A stretch of DNA of 64,000 nt, taken from assembly GCF_018687715.1 (NCBI RefSeq), contig NC_056762.1:30058864-30122863 (forward strand), read 5' to 3'. Source of the stretch: Carya illinoinensis. Its lineage: Eukaryota > Streptophyta > Magnoliopsida > Fagales > Juglandaceae. The notes beneath the pieces were generated by a model. The model was given only the letters and a program-made list of their open reading frames with translations, had not been told where the DNA came from and did no database searches. The stretch's first letter is position 1; every line of letters starts with the position of its first letter. Positions 60,182 through 64,000 of the stretch are shown in pieces. The position numbers were made by a program, and so were the translations under genes.

Positions 60182-61479
60182 AAGACAGTCACTCCAATAT
60201 TCTAAAGGTAAATTAGCTTGAAAACGAAGGGCACGAGCAACATTAAGCAGGTGCTAGTGTTTCCTCTCAACAATGCCATTATGTTGAGGAGTTTCTACAC
60301 AACTTTTGTGATGAATAATGCCTTTGTCATTAAAAAAATCTATCATGCAAAATTCAGCACCATTATCACTTATCAGGGTTTTAATTTTGAGTCCAAATTG
60401 TGTTTCTACCAAAGTATAGAAAGATTTGATACATGCCCTGGTTTCAGCTTTGGTAGAGGGTAAATAAAGCCAAGTGGTACGAGAAAAGTCATCCACTATT
60501 GTCAAAAAATATTTAGAACCATCATGTGCAATAGTGGGACTAGGTCCCCATAAATCACAACGAACCAATTCAAATATTCTAGAGGAAATATGAACACTGT
60601 CAGGAAATGGTAATCAATGGAATTTTGCTAATGGACAAATATGGCAAGGTTTTTCATTAATGGAATCTGTGTGCTTGCTTACAATAAGGTCAGAAACCAA
60701 CTTTAATCTAGAAAAAGACAAATGACCCAGGCGACAGTGCCATAGATCAGCATGAGCAACAGAGTTAACAGCAGAAACTAAAGAAATAAGATCTGTGTGA
60801 GTGTTATGAGTATAATCTGAGAGGAATTGTGCAAGGGCTGAAGGAGAGATGTCTGTGCAGACCAGGTGGTACAGACCATGTCTTAGCTCACCCTTCCCAA
60901 TCGTTCTCCAAGAAGACAAGTCCTGAATGAAACAACAATTTGAGAAGAAAAGTAAACAACAAGTTAGAGACTGGGTTAACTTGGTTGCTGAAATTAAATT
61001 AAATGAGAATGAAGGGACACAAAGAACATCCCTTAAGATGATAGTATTTGTCAAATGAATGGTACCAACATGTGTCACTGAGGCTGAGCTTCCATTGGGA
61101 AGCTTGACTGAGTAAGCAACAACCGAGGTAATGGAAGTGAAAAAAGAAGTGCTACAGACCATATGGTCTGTGGCATATGGTCTGTAGCACCCGTGTCAAT
61201 TATCCAATTAGAATAAGAGTTGTGTAGGGAACTCTGTGTGTGTGTAGAAAGAGATTGATATATACCAGACATTTTGGAAGAAGGAACAGGAGATTGAGAG
61301 GGTTGAGGTTGATTGCCAGAGTGAAGAACATTGGCTGCAATTGAAGAATCCTGAGGTTGAATTAAAGACATAAACTGCTGGTATTGAAACTTGGTCAAAC
61401 CAATCCTGTCATCACTAACAATTTCAGGGTCAGTAGCATTAGAATGAATGGCTTGGTTAGCAAGAAAACCAGGAGCCTG
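60182..61479 (-). pseudogene. Copia-2 protease, GAG-pre-integrase and integrase core
   Basis: The protease active site NWIIDTGATDHM lies at about 61200. After a frameshift near 61180 come LPNGSSASVTHVGTI and VLCVPSFSFNLISA. The pre-integrase zinc motif WHCRLGHLSFSRLK...CHICPLAK follows at about 60720-60620. The integrase core has DLWGP, FLTIVDDFSRTTW, TLISDNGAEF and PQHNGIVERKH. In-frame stops lie near 60614 and 60254. Confidence 0.9.
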
Positions 61480-62453
61480 CTACTTGGCATGAAACTTGTG
61501 ACCAGGTGGGTAACCATTCAACTTGTAACACTTGTTGACTGTATGTCCAATTAAGTTGCAGTGTGAACAAATGGGGGCTGCTGCATTGCCAAGTTTGAAG
61601 CAGTTTTCCAATAAATGGCTAGAAATCTTGCAATGGCTGCAATATGGCCTTTCCTTTTTGGAAGAAGGATTTGTTTTGGAAAATTTTGAAGGGGAAAAAG
61701 ATTTCTTAATGGCCAGTGCCATGGTTTCAGTTGAAGGGACAGTGGATATTAGCCAGTGGTGCCTTTCTTGTTGCTGAATGAAAGAGAAGACTTTTGTGAC
61801 AGGGGGAATGGGGTCCATTAACATGATCTGGTCTTGGATAGGGGAATAGGAGTCATGTAAACCCATTAGAAATTGGAGAACACAGTCTCTTTGGTATCTA
61901 TCCAAAAGGGTTTTCATGGTGCCACAATTACTAACAGGAATAAGGTCATAGATGGAGAGTTCATCCCAGATAGTCTTCAACTTACTATAGTATAAACTTA
62001 CTGAATCATGTTCCTGAAGAAGGCCAGCTAGTGCTTTCTTGAGTTGAAAAATTCGTGGGCCATTTTGTTGAGAGAAACGGTCCTGAAGATCTTGCCAAAT
62101 TTCCTTAGCATCATCCACAAAAACAACACTGGATTTAATAGAGGGACTTACAGAGTTTTGTATCCATGAAACAACCATGTCATTGCCCCTTTCCCATAGG
62201 TCGAGTAAAGGGTCCATGGAATCAGTAGGTTGCAAGAGGGAACCATTAATGAAACCAATTTTATTTTTCGCACGAAGGGCACGGCGCATGGCACAGGACC
62301 AAGTGGCATAGTTGTGGCAAGGCTATCTCCATGATCCAAGCGAAAAGGATTGGCTAGATCAGAAAGGTTGAGGTACCGAGATAAGGTATTTGTGTGAAGG
62401 TCTGAGTGGGATTTGGGGGATTGGGGGGATTTGGGGGAGGTAGGTTTTTCCAT
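61480..62453 (-). pseudogene. Copia-2 gag
   Basis: Translation starts MEKPTSPKSPQSP shortly after the primer site. It then shifts frame near 62310 into NYATWSCAMRRALRAKNKIG, followed by MVVSWIQNSVSPSI and WQDLQDRFSQQNGPR. Two CCHC-type zinc knuckles follow: CSHCKISSHLLENC and CSHCNLIGHTVNKC. A stop at 61480-61482 precedes an in-frame continuation into protease. Confidence 0.9.
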
Positions 62454-62469
62454 CAAAAAATCTCTCAGT

Positions 62470-62484
62470 GGCTCTGTGATACCA
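62470..62484 (-). promoter_or_regulatory. Copia-2 primer-binding site (initiator tRNA-Met)
   Basis: The - strand reads TGGTATCACAGAGCC directly at the LTR border. It is the initiator-Met site with two extra bases, a frequent Copia variant. Confidence 0.88.
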
Positions 62485-62775
62485 TGTAAGAACGCAATAA
62501 GCAGTGCTGCAGTGCAGTAGAAAAATAATGGAAAATAGAGAGATGAGTGGATGGAAGAAGAAGAAAAAGATTCCTTTCTATATTGCATTCTCTCGTACAC
62601 AGAAGGTGCTAGTATATATACAGCAGAATATTCTAACTAACTAACTGCAAGTTCAAATGAGCAAATGACATCTGTAAAGTAAATAACAAAACCAAAGAAT
62701 AATGAAATATGATAGCTTATATACAAGGAATGGTGGGGTCTAAACGACTAGTAGCTTGCCCTGTATCCTCTAACA
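62485..62775 (-). repeat. Copia-2 5' LTR (right)
   Basis: 291 bp. It lacks a short gctaagtgca-like stretch and one 'ttg' found in the left copy. Confidence 0.95.
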
Positions 62776-63100
62776 TGAGTCTCAGTAACATGCATATATA
62801 TATATATATAGTGACACCGAGTATCATAACGGAAGACGTGCATGCGGAGTAAAAGGATGCGATGTAGGCAACCTTAGTTTGAGAAGAAAACTGATGCCCA
62901 ACTGCTTATTGAGTATCAATCCAATAAACGAGCGGTTGCCAAGAAGTAGTAGAAAAAAAAACGTGCATGGAGTGGAAATCGACGTGATGGAGCTGCACGA
63001 GAAGAGAAGTTTAGCACGAGATCTTACGAGCTTGGGCTTTTTCATAAAAACAAACTCAAGAAAAATTTTGAATGCAAGCTTGGCTGGCCTGGGTGTTACA

Positions 63101-64000
63101 ATTTTAATATAGTATCATTCATTTACCAAAACATGCAAGAATTCTTCCAACCAAAAGTTTTTTAAGTTTTAATGATGCATGCACATAGAAATTGAAAATC
63201 TATGTTGGTGGTTTTATATATATAATTATTTGCTATGCTGGTGATATTCTTTGTATATATATATACAAGTCATTGATTATGTATTATATTGCTTTTTCAA
63301 GAAAAATTGCGTGAATTGGTAATTATAAGAAATGAATATTTTTATGAGATCAATGATGGTAGGCACTTGGCTGGCCTGATTAGTAGTACTGTATTTTTGA
63401 CATAATGTATATTTTTTCATATGAATAGAATAGAAAATAATTATGGAACTAATATTTCTTCATGAATCATTATTATTGTCTACTTAGTATTTACATATAA
63501 TAATTAATGATATAAATTATGACATGATTAATTTATGATATATTATTAATTGATAGCATATATTATTTAATATTTTATATAGTCAATGATAATAAATTAG
63601 ATAAAAATTATACCATTAACTTGTATAATTACTCTATAAAAATAATATATTAAATTATTAAAAATATTTTAAATAAATCTATATATAGTTTGATCCAGTC
63701 CGGTTTAAAATTTATAGACTCCAAAACTAGATCGAATTTCTTTGATCCACAATGTGTGGGATTGAATCTAATTGGTACATGTTTCGGTCTGATCCGGCCG
63801 GTCGGTTTCTTTAGTGAGGACCAAATTAGACACATGACCAATAAATAGAATCATGGTTTCAACCCCATCACTTCCTTAATTTGTCCGTGTACTGCTTGGA
63901 TTTAAGCCTCTCGCTTCACAGCTCTTGTAATTAATGATCAGCGTGCCCTAGAAAATGCTAAAAGTTGTAATAATATTATATAATTAATATTCCTCTTTAA
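63101..64000. other. AT-rich right flank, no gene seen
   Basis: At about 63690-63830 there is GTCCGG..., 'ctgatccggccggtcggttt' and 'ttagtgaggacc', similar in style to hAT ends such as the one at 52732. It may be a further hAT fragment. The rest is AT-rich with (TA)n runs near 62801-62812, 63219 and 63256. Confidence 0.35.

Larger units (their letters stand above)
57607..62775 (-). mobile_element. Ty1/Copia retrotransposon 2, nearly full length
   Basis: The 5169-bp element has LTRs starting TGTAAGAA(T/C)G and ending TCCTCTAACA, flanked by TGAGT at 57602-57606 and 62776-62780. Primer-binding site, polypurine tract and all coding domains are present in the normal Copia order on the - strand: gag, protease, integrase, RT, RNase H. 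About five in-frame stops and three frameshifts make it defective. By eye the LTRs differ at about ten positions plus a few indels (roughly 3-4%), so it is younger than Copia-1. Confidence 0.95.
55278..63100. mobile_element. Probable solo LTR (about 2.65 kb) split by Copia-2
   Basis: The outer ends are TGTAATGCCC (55278) and GGGTGTTACA (63100), a TG...CA pair with inverted bases typical of LTRs. ATTTT lies on both sides (55273-55277 and 63101-63105). Removing Copia-2 and one TGAGT leaves about 2649 bp without gag, pol or an internal second LTR. It therefore reads as a solo LTR left by recombination. The content is non-coding and includes a duplicated block with agaattctaccaccgtc (about 55908 and 55985). 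Confidence 0.7.

Overview
The window is nuclear DNA from a flowering plant. Genes are split by GT-AG introns, the spacer DNA is AT-rich, and about two thirds of the sequence is recognisable or probable transposable-element material. A MITE family with GCCTTGTTTGGATA-like ends recurs at least five times. I associate this family with Fagales trees (walnut, hickory, oak), so a Juglandaceae-type genome is my best guess. That is inference from memory, not from a search.

Layout. (1) 511-11134, + strand: a complete seven-exon ARF GTPase-activating protein gene of the AGD8/9/10 (ArfGAP2/3-like) type. Its second intron, about 7.6 kb, is packed with a TRIM, MITEs and layered LINE copies. (2) 14010-18276, + strand: a complete eight-exon ubiquitin-specific protease of the UBP20/21 type with an intact Cys/His/Asp catalytic set. 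(3) About 18.8-49.7 kb: a transposon complex. CACTA (En/Spm) transposase remains lie on the - strand (TNP2-like at 25.9-29.4 kb, family-24-like at 20.9-22.6 kb). To their right is a second CACTA-like pair of ends (30.58 and 48.13 kb). Inside it sits a Ty1/Copia element (32306-47492). Its left LTR is split by an Athila-type Ty3/Gypsy element (32665-44252), whose integrase is in turn split by a foreign LTR-like insert (36332-37674). The three inner levels are supported by target-site duplications; the two outer CACTA levels are inferred. (4) 50544-51682, + strand: a decayed universal-stress-protein-like gene. (5) 51.9-54.9 kb: a 115-bp CACTA-type mini-element, hAT transposase remains and a 51-bp minisatellite. 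(6) 55278-63100: a probable solo LTR of about 2.65 kb, with TSD ATTTT, interrupted by a second, nearly full-length but mutated Copia element (57607-62775, TSD TGAGT). (7) 63101-64000: AT-rich, with no gene seen.

Only the two host genes look functional. One would act on ARF GTPases in COPI/Golgi traffic and the other on ubiquitin conjugates; nothing in the sequence links them to each other. The main interest is the chronology written in the nested insertions, and a normal housekeeping gene that tolerates a transposon-filled intron. I found no tRNA or rRNA gene, no CRISPR array and no clearly undescribed protein system.
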